A stretch of 36,757 bases of DNA, taken from positions 1-36,757 of the forward strand of contig JANXRE010000035.1 of assembly GCA_025353165.1 (NCBI GenBank). The letters run 5' to 3'. Below, piece after piece: positions 8,495-16,779 of the stretch (the first letter of the stretch is position 1; each line of letters begins with the position of its first letter). The notes below the pieces were generated by a model. The model made no database searches. It had not been told where the DNA came from and saw nothing but the letters and a program-made list of their open reading frames with translations. The stretch is from Acidobacteriota bacterium (GTDB lineage: Bacteria > Acidobacteriota > Terriglobia > Bryobacterales > Bryobacteraceae). The position numbers and the translations under genes are program-made.

Positions 8495-9349
8495 GTGCGA
8501 GACAAGTTTCCGTTGCATGTACTGTGCGCAGTCGACTTCAGCGATTTGTCCGCCGAGGCGGTCAAACTCGCAGCGGTGCTGGCCAAGAGCGCCAACGCGC
8601 GCATGACCTGCATCCACGCGCGTCCTGTCGATGCCCCGGTGTATTTCACCGGAGCAGCCGTCGCTGAACTCGACCGGCAGCGCCGCGATTCCCTGGTTCA
8701 GGACCACGCGGCGGTTCAGTCGTTTGTGCAACGTATCGCCGGCGCCCAGGACATCGACGTCCAGGTGGGAGAGGGCGAGCCGGCGGATGTCATCCTCGAC
8801 ATCGCCGGTGAAACCGGCGCGGACCTGATTGCCGTCGGTACTCGCGGACGTTCTGGGGTTGGCCGCTTATGGCTGGGCTCGGTTGCCGAAGCTGTCGTCC
8901 GCAGCGCACGGGTTCCGGTCCTGGTTGTGCCCAAGGCGGTAACCGACCCGAAATCCGGCTCGGTCGTCTGCGCGGTGAGGAATTCCGAGATCTCCCGTAC
9001 GGTGTTGAACCGTTCCGCCCTGTTGGCTAAAGCGCTGGGGGCCGAACTCGTGGTCGTGGACGTCCTGGATGTCGGGCAAACCGGAAGAACGGAGCGGGAT
9101 CTGTGCGCTTGGGCGTCAGCCGAGTCGGGCTGTGAGGTCCGGTACGTTCAGAAAACGGCGGTCCTGCGGGGCGGGTTTCTTGAGCAGTTGGGTGGGATGG
9201 GTGCCGACCTCATTGTTCTCGGGCGCACCGAGGAAGGCTCGTCGATCTCCGACGCCCTACGGCACACACCGGCCCCAATCCTTTTGATACCGAAAGAATA
9301 TGCAATCGAAGCTGCTATACCAGGTGACATCCAGCAAGCCGTTGGATGA
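8495..9349 (+). CDS. Universal stress protein with two tandem USP domains
   Basis: 284 residues from a GTG start, with GAAGG nine bases upstream. Residues 8-146 form a complete UspA domain: VLCAVDFSDLSAEAV, then G115-T-R-G118 followed nine residues later by G128-S129. This is the G-2x-G-9x-G-S/T ATP-binding signature, so the first domain probably binds ATP. Residues 150-275 form a second, degenerate domain (VVCAVRNSEISRTVLNRS, LGRTEEGSSISDALRHTPAP) in which the glycine motif is lost. Cytoplasmic; USPs of this kind are linked to energy limitation and stress survival. Its last 50 bases overlap the DUF302 gene in another frame, which suggests co-translation. Confidence 0.88.
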   Translation: MRDKFPLHVLCAVDFSDLSAEAVKLAAVLAKSANARMTCIHARPVDAPVYFTGAAVAELDRQRRDSLVQDHAAVQSFVQRIAGAQDIDVQVGEGEPADVILDIAGETGADLIAVGTRGRSGVGRLWLGSVAEAVVRSARVPVLVVPKAVTDPKSGSVVCAVRNSEISRTVLNRSALLAKALGAELVVVDVLDVGQTGRTERDLCAWASAESGCEVRYVQKTAVLRGGFLEQLGGMGADLIVLGRTEEGSSISDALRHTPAPILLIPKEYAIEAAIPGDIQQAVG

Positions 9350-9695
9350 GATCGAGAAAGCTCTGAATGAGTCGGCTGCCCGGCACCAGTTCGGCGTACT
9401 TGCAGTGCACGACTTGCGCCAGACCATGGCCAAGAAGGGAGTCGCTCTGGCGATGGATTGCCGCATCTACGAGGTCTGCAATCCGCATCAGGCCAAACGC
9501 GTGCTCGAGGTGGACGGCGCCATCTCGACGGCTCTGCCGTGCCGCATCTCCGTTTACGGCAGCGGCGGCTCATATACAATCGCCACGATGCTGCCCACCG
9601 CAATGATGCAGGCCTTCGGCGAGGCGGGCGTCGAATCGGTGGCCGCCGAAGTCGAGGAGGTGATCGTGGCGATGATGAACGACGCAGCCGGGTAG
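9300..9695 (+). CDS. DUF302 domain protein
   Basis: 131 residues matching DUF302 over nearly the whole length: FGVLAVHDLRQTMAKKGVAL, then YEVCNPHQAKRVLE and ISTALPCRISVYGSGG. The CNP motif and LPC cysteine are family hallmarks. The biochemical role of the family is unknown; members are small cytosolic proteins frequently placed beside stress or redox genes, as here beside a universal stress protein. The start lies inside the end of that gene (50-nt overlap); a shorter start would cut the first helix of the domain, so I keep the ATG at 9300. Confidence 0.8.
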   Translation: MQSKLLYQVTSSKPLDEIEKALNESAARHQFGVLAVHDLRQTMAKKGVALAMDCRIYEVCNPHQAKRVLEVDGAISTALPCRISVYGSGGSYTIATMLPTAMMQAFGEAGVESVAAEVEEVIVAMMNDAAG

Positions 9696-9715
9696 GATGG
9701 TAGTCGGCTGTCCTC

Positions 9716-10900
9716 ATGCAACTGACTGGCGCGATAAATAACCAATCGATCTCCCGACGTGGGTTTCTCCAGACGGCAGCCGTTCTGGCCGGCGCATCCC
9801 GCCCCAGGCTGGCTTACGTCGGGACCTACAGCTCGCCGCAAGGGGCCGAGGGCAGCAAGGGCAACGGGCAAGGGATTTACCTTTTCGAGATGGACCCGGC
9901 CAGCGGCGCTTTGAAGCAGCGCGAGGTTTTTGCGAACGATTCGAATCCGTCGTGGCTGGCCTTGGATGCGTCTCGAAAGCACCTGTACGTTACCAACGAG
10001 ACCGCGGCGGGCTCCGTCTCCTCATACGCCATCGAACCCGGCGGGCGGCTGACTCTGCTCAACACCGAGAGCTCGCAGGGGGCCGGTCCGTGCCACCTGA
10101 GCGTGCATCCGTCGGGCCGGCACGTGCTAGTCGCGAATTACGCGGGCGGGACTTTCGCGGTGCTTCCGATCCGGCCCAACGGCGAGGTCGGCCCCGCCAC
10201 CGACGTCAAGGTGGAGCGCGGGGACACGGGGCCGATCCACGCGGCGAGCGCGCCTCCGGGAAGCTTCGCCATCAGCGGACACGAGCGGACCCACGGGCAC
10301 ATGATTCAAACCGATCGGTCGGGGCGATTCGTTTTCGGCGCGGACCTCGGGCTCGACCGGATTCTGGTCTGGAAATTCGAGAACGGCAAGCTGATTCCCA
10401 ACGATCCGCCGTCCGTCGCGCTGCCGCCCGGAGATGGACCGCGCCACTTCGCGTTTCATCCCAACAGCCGGTGGTTCTACTCGCTTCAGGAAGAGGCGTC
10501 GACGCTAGCCGTGTTCGACTACGACGGCGCGAACGGAAAGCTGACGGCGAAGCAGACGCTCTCGACGCTGCCGAAGGGATTCGCGGGCACGGACTACACG
10601 TCGGAGCTCTTGATTTCGCCGGACGCGCGGTTCGTCTACGCGGCGAACCGGCTGCACGACAGCATCGCATGGTTTGCCATCGGACGGGAGGGCACGCTGA
10701 AGCTCAACGGCGAGTGCTGGACTCGCGGAGACTACCCGCGAAGCTTCAGCATCGACCCTGCGGGGGAATTCCTGTATTCCTGCAATCAGCGCGCGGATGC
10801 GCTCGCCTGTTTTCGCGTGAACCGGCAGACCGGCGCATTGACGTTCACCGGGCAGTACACGCCGGTGGGCACTCCGGCGATCATCCTCTTCTTAACCTAA
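9716..10900 (+). CDS. Lactonase family protein (6-phosphogluconolactonase-like seven-bladed propeller), Tat-exported
   Basis: 394 residues. The N-terminus has SRRGFLQTAAVLAGA, a twin-arginine signal. The mature part opens with LAYVGTYSSPQGAEG and shows regular propeller repeats (LALDASRKHLYVTNE, LSVHPSGRHVLVANYAGG, HMIQTDRSGRFVFGADLGLDRI, LLISPDARFVYAANRLHDSI). This is the Pgl/YbhE-type lactonase family, which in E. coli hydrolyses 6-phosphogluconolactone in the cytosol. Tat export points to a free sugar lactone as substrate here. It ends 17 bases from the convergent SDR gene. Confidence 0.85.
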   Translation: MQLTGAINNQSISRRGFLQTAAVLAGASRPRLAYVGTYSSPQGAEGSKGNGQGIYLFEMDPASGALKQREVFANDSNPSWLALDASRKHLYVTNETAAGSVSSYAIEPGGRLTLLNTESSQGAGPCHLSVHPSGRHVLVANYAGGTFAVLPIRPNGEVGPATDVKVERGDTGPIHAASAPPGSFAISGHERTHGHMIQTDRSGRFVFGADLGLDRILVWKFENGKLIPNDPPSVALPPGDGPRHFAFHPNSRWFYSLQEEASTLAVFDYDGANGKLTAKQTLSTLPKGFAGTDYTSELLISPDARFVYAANRLHDSIAWFAIGREGTLKLNGECWTRGDYPRSFSIDPAGEFLYSCNQRADALACFRVNRQTGALTFTGQYTPVGTPAIILFLT

Positions 10901-10902
10901 GT

Positions 10903-10917
10903 GCCCGTGCGTCGGGC
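10903..10917. terminator. Small hairpin between convergent genes
   Basis: GCCCG (10903-10907) and CGGGC (10913-10917) form a perfect 5-bp stem with a TGCGT loop, filling the whole 17-base gap between the stops of the lactonase and the SDR. There is no U-tract on either side, so it is at best a weak bidirectional terminator. Confidence 0.35.
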
Positions 10918-11691
10918 TCACACAGCCGGTGGCAGGCCTGACCCAAAACCGCCGTCCACCGCCATCGAAGCGCCGGTGACGAACGAAGCGTCGTCGCTGG
11001 CTAGGAAGACGGCCATGCGGGCGACCTCCTCGGGCCGGCCGATGCGCCATAGCGCGTGCAGTTTTCCGGCGGCGGTGCGGGCGGCCGCGGGGTCCGGTTG
11101 CGCCTGGAAGTAACCCTCGGCGAGGCCCGCGTCGATATATCCGGGACAGATGCAGTTCACCCGGATGCCGTCCTTGCCGTGGTCGATGGCCATGGCTTTC
11201 GTCAGGCCGATGATGCCGGCCTTGGTCGCGCAGTAGCCCGCGCACACGGGCTCGACGAAGTACCCGTTCACCGACGACATATTCACGATCGCGCCGCGCG
11301 TTTTCCGCAGGTGCGGGATGAAGTATTTCGAGCAGAGGAAGACGCCGCCGAGGTTGACGGCGAGCTGAGCGTTCCACTCTTCGAAAGTCGTATCCTCGAC
11401 GGTTTTGTTGACCTGGATGGCGGCGTTGTTCACGAGAACGTGAATAAAAAAGAATGTGTCAAGGGTCGCGGCCGCGAGTTGCCGGACCGATTCCGGATCG
11501 GAGACGTCGGTGCGGACCGCCAGGCCCGTACCGCCGAGCGCTTCGATGTCGCGTACGGTCTGCCGCGCTCCTTCGACATGGATGTCGGCCACCACCACGC
11601 GCGCGCCCTCCCGCGCGAATTCCTTCGCGCAGGCGCGGCCGATGCCCGAGCCCGCGCCGGTGATCACGGCGACGCGCTGATGCAGCTTCAT
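10918..11691 (-). CDS. Short-chain dehydrogenase/reductase (classical SDR)
   Basis: 257 residues with all classical SDR landmarks: TGAGSGIG cofactor loop (11-18), NNA (88-90), the serine at 139/140, Tyr153 and Lys157 (YCATK), and the PG motif (ICPGYID). An Asp after strand 2 (VVVADIH) favours NAD(H) over NADP(H). The segment just before NNA is unusual: TLDTFFFIHVLVNNA, where family members usually read RFGRIDVLVNNA; it is coded by an A/T-rich run in an otherwise GC-rich gene. Start overlaps the aminotransferase stop by ATGA, so the pair is probably an operon. The alcohol or sugar substrate is unknown. Confidence 0.88.
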   Translation of the reverse strand: MKLHQRVAVITGAGSGIGRACAKEFAREGARVVVADIHVEGARQTVRDIEALGGTGLAVRTDVSDPESVRQLAAATLDTFFFIHVLVNNAAIQVNKTVEDTTFEEWNAQLAVNLGGVFLCSKYFIPHLRKTRGAIVNMSSVNGYFVEPVCAGYCATKAGIIGLTKAMAIDHGKDGIRVNCICPGYIDAGLAEGYFQAQPDPAAARTAAGKLHALWRIGRPEEVARMAVFLASDDASFVTGASMAVDGGFGSGLPPAV

Positions 11692-13043
11692 CTCGCCACC
11701 GCCGCGCTGACGCGATCGAGAGCGGCGACCAGCGACTTATCGATCAGATCGCACATCTCGTCGATCTGCTCTTCGGTGGCCGTCAGGGCAGGCGCCACGG
11801 CAAACCAGGAGGGATCGACGCGGAGGATAAGACCGTTGTCGAGCGCGATGCGCTTCAGCGCGTTGCCCAGCTCGGGGAAAGGCTCCATGGTCCGCGTGTC
11901 CCGCACCAGTTCGACTCCGCGGAGAATGCCTTTGCCTCGCACCTCGCGCACTACGCCGTGTTTTTTGAGGCGCTCCAATCGCGCGGTCAGATAATCGCCG
12001 AGCGCCACCGCGCGCTCGTCCAGTTTCTTCTCCACGATTTCATCCACCACGGCGATTCCGGCCGCGCAAGCCAGCGGATTGCCGGCGAACGTGTGGCCGT
12101 GCGCGAACTGAACTTCGTCCTCGGGCCGGCCCCAGAACGCGTCCGCGAAGTCCTCGCGCGCAATCATGGCCGCCACCGGAATCGCTCCATTCGAGATTCC
12201 CTTGCCGCAGCAGATGATGTCGGGAGTGACGCCGTATGTCTGGGCGGCGAACATGCGCCCGGTCTTGCCGAAGCCGGTGATCACTTCGTCGAAGATCAGG
12301 ATCACGTTGTGGCGGGTGCAGATGTCGCGGATGATTTCGAAATACTCGGCGGTCGGGGTGATGATGCCGCCGGTGTTCCCGACAGGCTCGACGAGGAAGC
12401 CGGCCACGGTATCCGGATCCTCGTTGACGATGACGTCCTCCAGGGCGCGGGCGGCGAACCGGTTGCACTCCTCCCAGGAGCTGAAATACGAGCGGTAGTG
12501 CGTGGGAGGAAATACCTTGACGAAACCCGGCATCTGCGGCTCGAACTTGGTTTTGCGCTTGCCGGTGCCGCTGGCGGCCATGGCCGCGCCGGTGCCGCCG
12601 TGGTAGGCCTGATAGCGGCTGATGAACTTGTACTTGCCGGGATGGCCGGTCTGCTTAAAATACTGGCGGACGAATTTCATGGCCGATTCGGTGGCTTCCG
12701 ATCCGCCGCTGAACGGCTTCACATATTTGAGATTGCCGGGCGTCACCGAGCCGATTTTTTCGATGAAGTCGAGGGTGACGTCGGCGATGCCGTGCAGCGG
12801 CGGCGCGAACGTCATGCGTTCCATTTGCCGGCGCATGGCTTCAAGCACGCGCGGGTTGCCGTGCCCCAGCGACGCGACGAAGATGCCGCCGATCGCGTCG
12901 AAATAACGGCGGCCTTCGATGTCCCAGTAGTACACGCCCTCGGCGCGATCGAAGACGACGGGATGCTCCAAGAATGCGGAGGTCTGCTGGTAATCGAGAA
13001 AGGTGCGCTTGAGCAGGGCCTCGCGGCGGGGATCGATTTTCAT
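11688..13043 (-). CDS. Class III PLP-dependent aminotransferase
   Basis: 451 residues from the ATG at 13043, which has AGGAG eight bases upstream. Class III (ornithine/beta-alanine/4-aminobutyrate type) motifs are complete: GGSEATESA for phosphate binding, YHGGTGAAMA, LIFDEVITGFGKTG with Asp252 contacting the pyridine nitrogen, and Lys281 in CCGKGISNGAIP as the Schiff-base lysine. Amino donor cannot be derived from sequence. It starts by an ATGA overlap with the degenerate glycosidase fragment upstream and ends by ATGA overlap with the SDR, so transcription across the fragment is likely still needed. An aminotransferase plus an SDR suggests catabolism of an amino compound through an oxo intermediate (inference). 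Confidence 0.88.
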   Translation of the reverse strand: MKIDPRREALLKRTFLDYQQTSAFLEHPVVFDRAEGVYYWDIEGRRYFDAIGGIFVASLGHGNPRVLEAMRRQMERMTFAPPLHGIADVTLDFIEKIGSVTPGNLKYVKPFSGGSEATESAMKFVRQYFKQTGHPGKYKFISRYQAYHGGTGAAMAASGTGKRKTKFEPQMPGFVKVFPPTHYRSYFSSWEECNRFAARALEDVIVNEDPDTVAGFLVEPVGNTGGIITPTAEYFEIIRDICTRHNVILIFDEVITGFGKTGRMFAAQTYGVTPDIICCGKGISNGAIPVAAMIAREDFADAFWGRPEDEVQFAHGHTFAGNPLACAAGIAVVDEIVEKKLDERAVALGDYLTARLERLKKHGVVREVRGKGILRGVELVRDTRTMEPFPELGNALKRIALDNGLILRVDPSWFAVAPALTATEEQIDEMCDLIDKSLVAALDRVSAAVAR

Positions 13044-13575
13044 TTCTCTTCTCCTGCCTTTGAGACCAGCGTGAACACGGCCTCTTCGGGCAAGTCCAAT
13101 TTTAAGATGCCGGAGGGCGCGCGGAAGGAATCGACTTTCACGCAATCGTGATCGCGCGATGTGACGTACAGGTCCCAGGACTGGAACACCGGGGCGGGAA
13201 CCGTCACTTGCACTTGCCGCGGTCCGCTGTCCTTCACTCCAACTACGATCAGCTTGCCGGATTGTCCGTCGCGGAAGGCCGACGCCGCGATGGCCGCGGA
13301 ATTAGGCGAAGCCTCGATCCTGCGAGCTCCGGGCAGCACGAACCGGTACAGTTGTTTCGCGGCGTAGTACCGCTTCTTGGGCGAATACTGGTGATCGTCG
13401 TTACGGATCAGGCCGTAGTAGGTCATTGCGCGGTCGTGCTCGTGAAGATTGTCAAAGGCGTCCCAGAACAGCGCGGCGCGGGCTCCTTCGTTGATGGCGC
13501 GCAACGCGCGGCGGCGCAGAGGGGAAGCGCCGCCAGCAGGGCCGTCCGCAGAAATTTCTCGCGATGAGGAAGCAT
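13040..13575 (-). pseudogene. Remnant of a secreted glycoside hydrolase: signal peptide joined out of frame to its C-terminus
   Basis: From an ATG at 13575 one frame encodes a good signal peptide (REKFLRTALLAALPLCAAA) followed by CAPSTKEP. At about 13500 the protein-like signal moves to another frame, which reads INEGARAALFWDAFDNLHEHD and AMTYYGLIRNDDHQYSPKKR, continues with a C-terminal beta-domain and ends at 13040. The second part looks like the C-terminal third of a cellulase-type (clan A) glycoside hydrolase, with the catalytic barrel missing. So the start and end of one gene survive and several hundred codons between them are gone. The second frame also has an ATG at 13594, but the residues it adds are just the signal-peptide bases in the wrong frame. 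Confidence 0.65.
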
Positions 13576-13598
13576 AGAAAGGGAAGTTTATCACTCGC

Positions 13599-13850
13599 TC
13601 ACTTGTGGAATTCGAGAATCGTTACACTGGCGCGAGGGAACGTGTGCGCAAGTGCCTGCGCCGTGGGAATCTGCGATTCAGCGGGCTGTACCGCATCCGT
13701 TTTCGATTCGTCGTTGAAGTGGTACATGGTTGGCGCGGCGAGCGTCACCACCCGGGTGAGTGGACCAGGTTGGAAGCCGTGCAATTCGATGCGGGCGCTC
13801 AGGTCCCGTTCCAAGCGCCGGTTCACGCAATATAGCGTGAGCCGATCGCC
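13599..13850 (-). pseudogene. C-terminal fragment resembling a GH51 alpha-L-arabinofuranosidase
   Basis: The last 80 residues of this frame read LTLYCVNRRLERDLSARIEL, then HGFQPGPLTRVVTL, NDESKTDAVQPAESQIP and a final ASVTILEF. That is the layout of the alpha-L-arabinofuranosidase C-terminal domain (VNR-L..., N..., P..V.P, ...P.S.TVL). No catalytic domain of that family precedes it; the same frame runs directly into a piece of GH1 at about 13890-13950. I take it as the surviving tail of a deleted gene. Confidence 0.6.
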
Positions 13851-13879
13851 GCTCTCGCTGCGAGCCTTCGCCTTTTTCC

Positions 13880-14449
13880 GGCGGGGGCCGGACTTCGCGT
13901 CGACCAACCTGCGCGTGTAGGTCTGAACGCCGATGTAATCATCAATGCGCGCTGGCGATCCCGAGCGCGATCCGGTCCGGACGGCTAGTCGTCGGCGATC
14001 GCCAGGGTCGCGCCCACGGGGAATTTCCAAAGCCCCGATTTCAGCGCGTCGAATGCCCGCAGGTGCGCCGTGAGCATGTTGTTCGCGGTCGCCGGTCCGG
14101 GGTCCGCTGAGAAGGACGAACTGAAGCGTTCGGACCCGGTAGCTCGCGCGGCTCTGGTGCTCATGTCGGCGAAGGCCTGCCTGGGCAGAAACGCCGGCCG
14201 CCAACCGAGCAGCAGCGCGACATTCGGCTCGTTGAAGGTACACGCGGCGCCCGTGAGGTCGCCGATACGCCTGGTTGCGAATTCGGCGAAGCGGGCGAAG
14301 CGATCCACTGTCTCCGGGTTCTCCCAGCCGCCCAGCGCCGCGACCCATCGCGGCACGGTGAAATGCGAATAGGCCACCGTGGCGCAGCCCCAAAGGAACT
14401 TCGGCGGAAAGGTTTCGGCCGCCGGAATGAACGCGCGGCGGCTATCCAT
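13880..14449 (-). pseudogene. GH1 beta-glucosidase remnant with internal deletions and a frameshift
   Basis: From the ATG at 14449 the protein begins FPPKFLWGCATVAYS, the GH1 N-terminal motif, and jumps at once to HFTVPRWVAALGGWEN, which in intact GH1 proteins lies roughly 90-100 residues later. It goes on to CTFNEPN, where E is the acid/base glutamate, and reaches a stop at 13985 after VGATLAIADD. In a second frame, at about 13916-13950, comes IDDYIGVQTYTR, another GH1 segment normally found some tens of residues further on. The nucleophile (ENG) region is absent. Thus at least two deletions and one frame change have broken the gene. Confidence 0.7.
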
Positions 14450-14475
14450 GCCCTGACTATCTAACCGATGACGCC

Positions 14476-15384
14476 TCACCGATTCGCGACGAGTTTGGCG
14501 GCGCGCGGCGCGGCCGCCGCTTCCAGGAGAAACGCGGCGGCTTCATTTACCGATTGCCGCGCCTCCGGCATCAGCGCTCCGGCAAGCTGCCACGCGTGCG
14601 GAACCACCGGCCAGATCTTCAGTTCCACACGAACTCCGGCGGCGCGGGCCCGCGCCGCCAGCCTTGTCGAGTCGTCGCGCAGCACTTCGTCCGCCCCGAC
14701 GTGAATGAGCAGCGGCGGCAGATTCTCGAGATTGGCGTACAGCGGCGAGGCGAGGGGATTGCGAGGATCGGCGTCGCCGAGATAGATCCGCGCACTGGGG
14801 CCAATGTCCTCGCCGTGGAACATGGCGCAACTGTGGTTGTTGTCGAGCAGCGAGTCGCCGGTGGCGGCCAGATCGGTCCAGGCCGAGAACAATGCGGCGG
14901 CCGCCGGCGGAGGAACTTTCTTGCTGCGCAGCATCAGCGCCACCGACAGGCCGCCGCCGGCGGAATCGCCCGCCACCACGATGTTTTCCGCGGGGGCTTC
15001 CGCCAGCAGCGCCCGGTAGGCCGCGTAGGCGTCGTCCAGCGCCGCGGGAAACACATGCTCGGGCGCGAGGCGGTACTCGGGAGCGAACACGCGGAAACCC
15101 GCGCGCGCGAATGCGCACGTAATCGGCCGGTGCGTTTTGGGCGAGCAGGCAAAGTATCCGCCGCCGTGCAGGTAGAGCAGGGTGGCTTGCGCGCCGGAGC
15201 CTTCCACCCACTCTCCCGGAATCGCTCCGGCATGGCCTGGCGTAACCCGGATGCCCGGAGGGATCGGATAAGGCGGAGTGATCCAGAGCTCTCGAACCGT
15301 GGCGATGTCGCGCAGCCCGTGCAACTTGTGTTTCAGCCGCGCCCGGACAAGGAGCGCTCCAATGTGAGCTTGCAGGCTGGCCAT
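14476..15384 (-). CDS. Alpha/beta hydrolase of the hormone-sensitive-lipase family (esterase)
   Basis: 302 residues with the HSL/GDXG family signature: HGGG at 73-76 (oxyanion hole), GDSAGG at 139-144 with nucleophile Ser141, Asp232 in VGADEVLRD, and His263 in VPHAWQL. The N-terminal 50 residues supply the cap. Length is typical (about 300). It should hydrolyse short acyl esters in the cytosol; no signal peptide is present. It ends 26 bases before the degenerate GH1 gene and is divergent from the Gfo/Idh/MocA gene, with starts 59 bases apart, where a promoter region must lie. Confidence 0.88.
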   Translation of the reverse strand: MASLQAHIGALLVRARLKHKLHGLRDIATVRELWITPPYPIPPGIRVTPGHAGAIPGEWVEGSGAQATLLYLHGGGYFACSPKTHRPITCAFARAGFRVFAPEYRLAPEHVFPAALDDAYAAYRALLAEAPAENIVVAGDSAGGGLSVALMLRSKKVPPPAAAALFSAWTDLAATGDSLLDNNHSCAMFHGEDIGPSARIYLGDADPRNPLASPLYANLENLPPLLIHVGADEVLRDDSTRLAARARAAGVRVELKIWPVVPHAWQLAGALMPEARQSVNEAAAFLLEAAAAPRAAKLVANR

Positions 15385-15443
15385 CCGTCCTCAGCATAGC
15401 CGCAATGAGTCCGCATGGTTGTCCCGTGTACTCTTGAGAGAAT

Positions 15444-16517
15444 ATGGTAGAAATATCCGTTGGATTGATCGGATACGGAATCGGCGGTTTGATATTCCAC
15501 GCGCCGTTCCTTGCCGTGGCTCGCGGACTGCGCCTGGAGGCGATCGCCACCAGCCGCCGCGCCGAGGTCGAGCGCGACTTCCCGTCGGTCCGCGTGCATC
15601 CCAATGCGGACGCGCTGGTTCGAGATCCCGGTATCGCCCTCGCCGTCGTTTCGACGCCGTCGGACACGCATTTTGAGATCGCGCGCGCGGCGCTGGAGGC
15701 CGGGAAGCACGTGGTGATCGATAAGCCGATGGCGATTACGGTCGCCGAGGCGGACTTTTTGATCGAACTCGCGCAGAGCCGCGGACGGGTATTGAGCGTG
15801 TATCAGAACCGGCGGTGGGATGGCGATTTCCGGACCGTTCGCCGGGTCATTGAGGAGGGCCGGCTCGGCGGGATCTACCATTACGAGGCTCATTTCGACC
15901 GCTTCCGGCCGTCGATCAAAACAGGCTGGCGCGAACAGGACGGACCAGGCTCCGGAATCCTGTACGACCTCGGATCGCACCTCATCGATCAGGCGCTGGT
16001 TCTGTTCGGTATGCCGGAGGCGGTGACGGCCGATGTGTTCTTGCAGCGGCCGGGCGCGCGTTCCGTGGACTATTTCCATCTGGTGCTCGAATACGGGAGC
16101 AGGCGCGTGGTCCTGCATTCGTCCAGCATGGCGCGCGAGCCCGGCCCGCACTTCGCCGTGCATGGAGACGGCGGCTCCTTTCTGAAGTACGGCATGGACC
16201 CGCAGGAGGACGCGATCATCGCGGGCGGGCGGCCCGGGCGGCTGGGCTGGGGCCGGGACGACCCGGAGCAGTACGGTCTGCTGGTGCGCGCCGACGGAAC
16301 CGCCTCCCGCATCGAAACGTTGCCCGGTGGTTACGAACGGTATTACGAAGCGATGGCTGCGTGTTTATTGGAGGGCGCGCCTGTCCCCGTGGACCCGATG
16401 GATTCGCGAAACGGATTGGCGATCATTGAGGCGTCGCTGCGGAGCGCGAGAGAACGGCGGACGATTCGGCTTAACGGAATGTACTACAATGTAGTGCATG
16501 AAGACCGAGGTATATAG
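15444..16517 (+). CDS. Gfo/Idh/MocA-family oxidoreductase
   Basis: 357 residues. The N-terminus has a Rossmann motif (VGLIGYGIGGLIFHAP), the cofactor-contact STPSDTH, and the family's catalytic lysine in VIDKPMAIT (usually EKP). The C-terminal domain carries GSGILYDLGSHLIDQAL, with Asp/His at the usual active-site positions. It most resembles cytosolic inositol/sugar dehydrogenases of the YvaA/IolW group; there is no export signal. The last 20 bases overlap the antitoxin gene, and the antitoxin operator lies inside its 3' end. Confidence 0.85.
   Translation: MVEISVGLIGYGIGGLIFHAPFLAVARGLRLEAIATSRRAEVERDFPSVRVHPNADALVRDPGIALAVVSTPSDTHFEIARAALEAGKHVVIDKPMAITVAEADFLIELAQSRGRVLSVYQNRRWDGDFRTVRRVIEEGRLGGIYHYEAHFDRFRPSIKTGWREQDGPGSGILYDLGSHLIDQALVLFGMPEAVTADVFLQRPGARSVDYFHLVLEYGSRRVVLHSSSMAREPGPHFAVHGDGGSFLKYGMDPQEDAIIAGGRPGRLGWGRDDPEQYGLLVRADGTASRIETLPGGYERYYEAMAACLLEGAPVPVDPMDSRNGLAIIEASLRSARERRTIRLNGMYYNVVHEDRGI
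16483..16495. promoter_or_regulatory. Perfect dyad overlapping a -10-like box before the antitoxin
   Basis: ACTACA-A-TGTAGT is a perfect 13-base palindrome two bases before the antitoxin ATG (16498). Within it, TACAAT (16485-16490) fits a -10 element; a transcript starting the usual seven bases after it would begin at the ATG itself, that is, leaderless. The likely use is autorepression by the ribbon-helix-helix antitoxin, whose family binds short dyads at its own promoter. No convincing -35 box is seen. Confidence 0.5.
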
Positions 16518-16779
16518 CTGGCGTGTCGCGGAGGAGTTGAAGACGGAGTTAGAGCGCGAAGCGAGACGGCAAAAGCTATCCCTTTCCGCGGTTCTCGATC
16601 TCGCTGCCCGCGAGTGGCTTCACAAGAGCGGCGCGGAAGCCGGGTCGGAAGAGGAGCAACAACTCCTCCGGCAATCGGCGGCCAAATGCATCGGATCTTT
16701 CGCCGGGGGAGATGCATCGCGATCCAAGAACGCCCGGCAATCCGTGCGGGAGCGCCTGCGGCGTCATCATGGCCGCTGA
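16498..16779 (+). CDS. Ribbon-helix-helix antitoxin (VapB-like)
   Basis: 93 residues. The start MKTEVYSWRVAEELKTELER matches a short beta-strand followed by helix A, and ARRQKLSLSAVLDLAAREWL matches helix B of an RHH DNA-binding domain. The rest is charged and probably wraps the toxin. It begins inside the end of the oxidoreductase gene, and its last 11 bases overlap the PIN-domain gene, the usual coupling of type II toxin-antitoxin pairs. It should neutralise the toxin and repress the dyad at 16483-16495. Confidence 0.8.
   Translation: MKTEVYSWRVAEELKTELEREARRQKLSLSAVLDLAAREWLHKSGAEAGSEEEQQLLRQSAAKCIGSFAGGDASRSKNARQSVRERLRRHHGR

Noticed and set aside
13500-13594. N-terminal residues MINFPFYASSSREIS as the true start of the glycosidase fragment
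   Set aside because: The same bases in another frame give an excellent signal peptide from 13575, so this reading is an accident of the frameshift.
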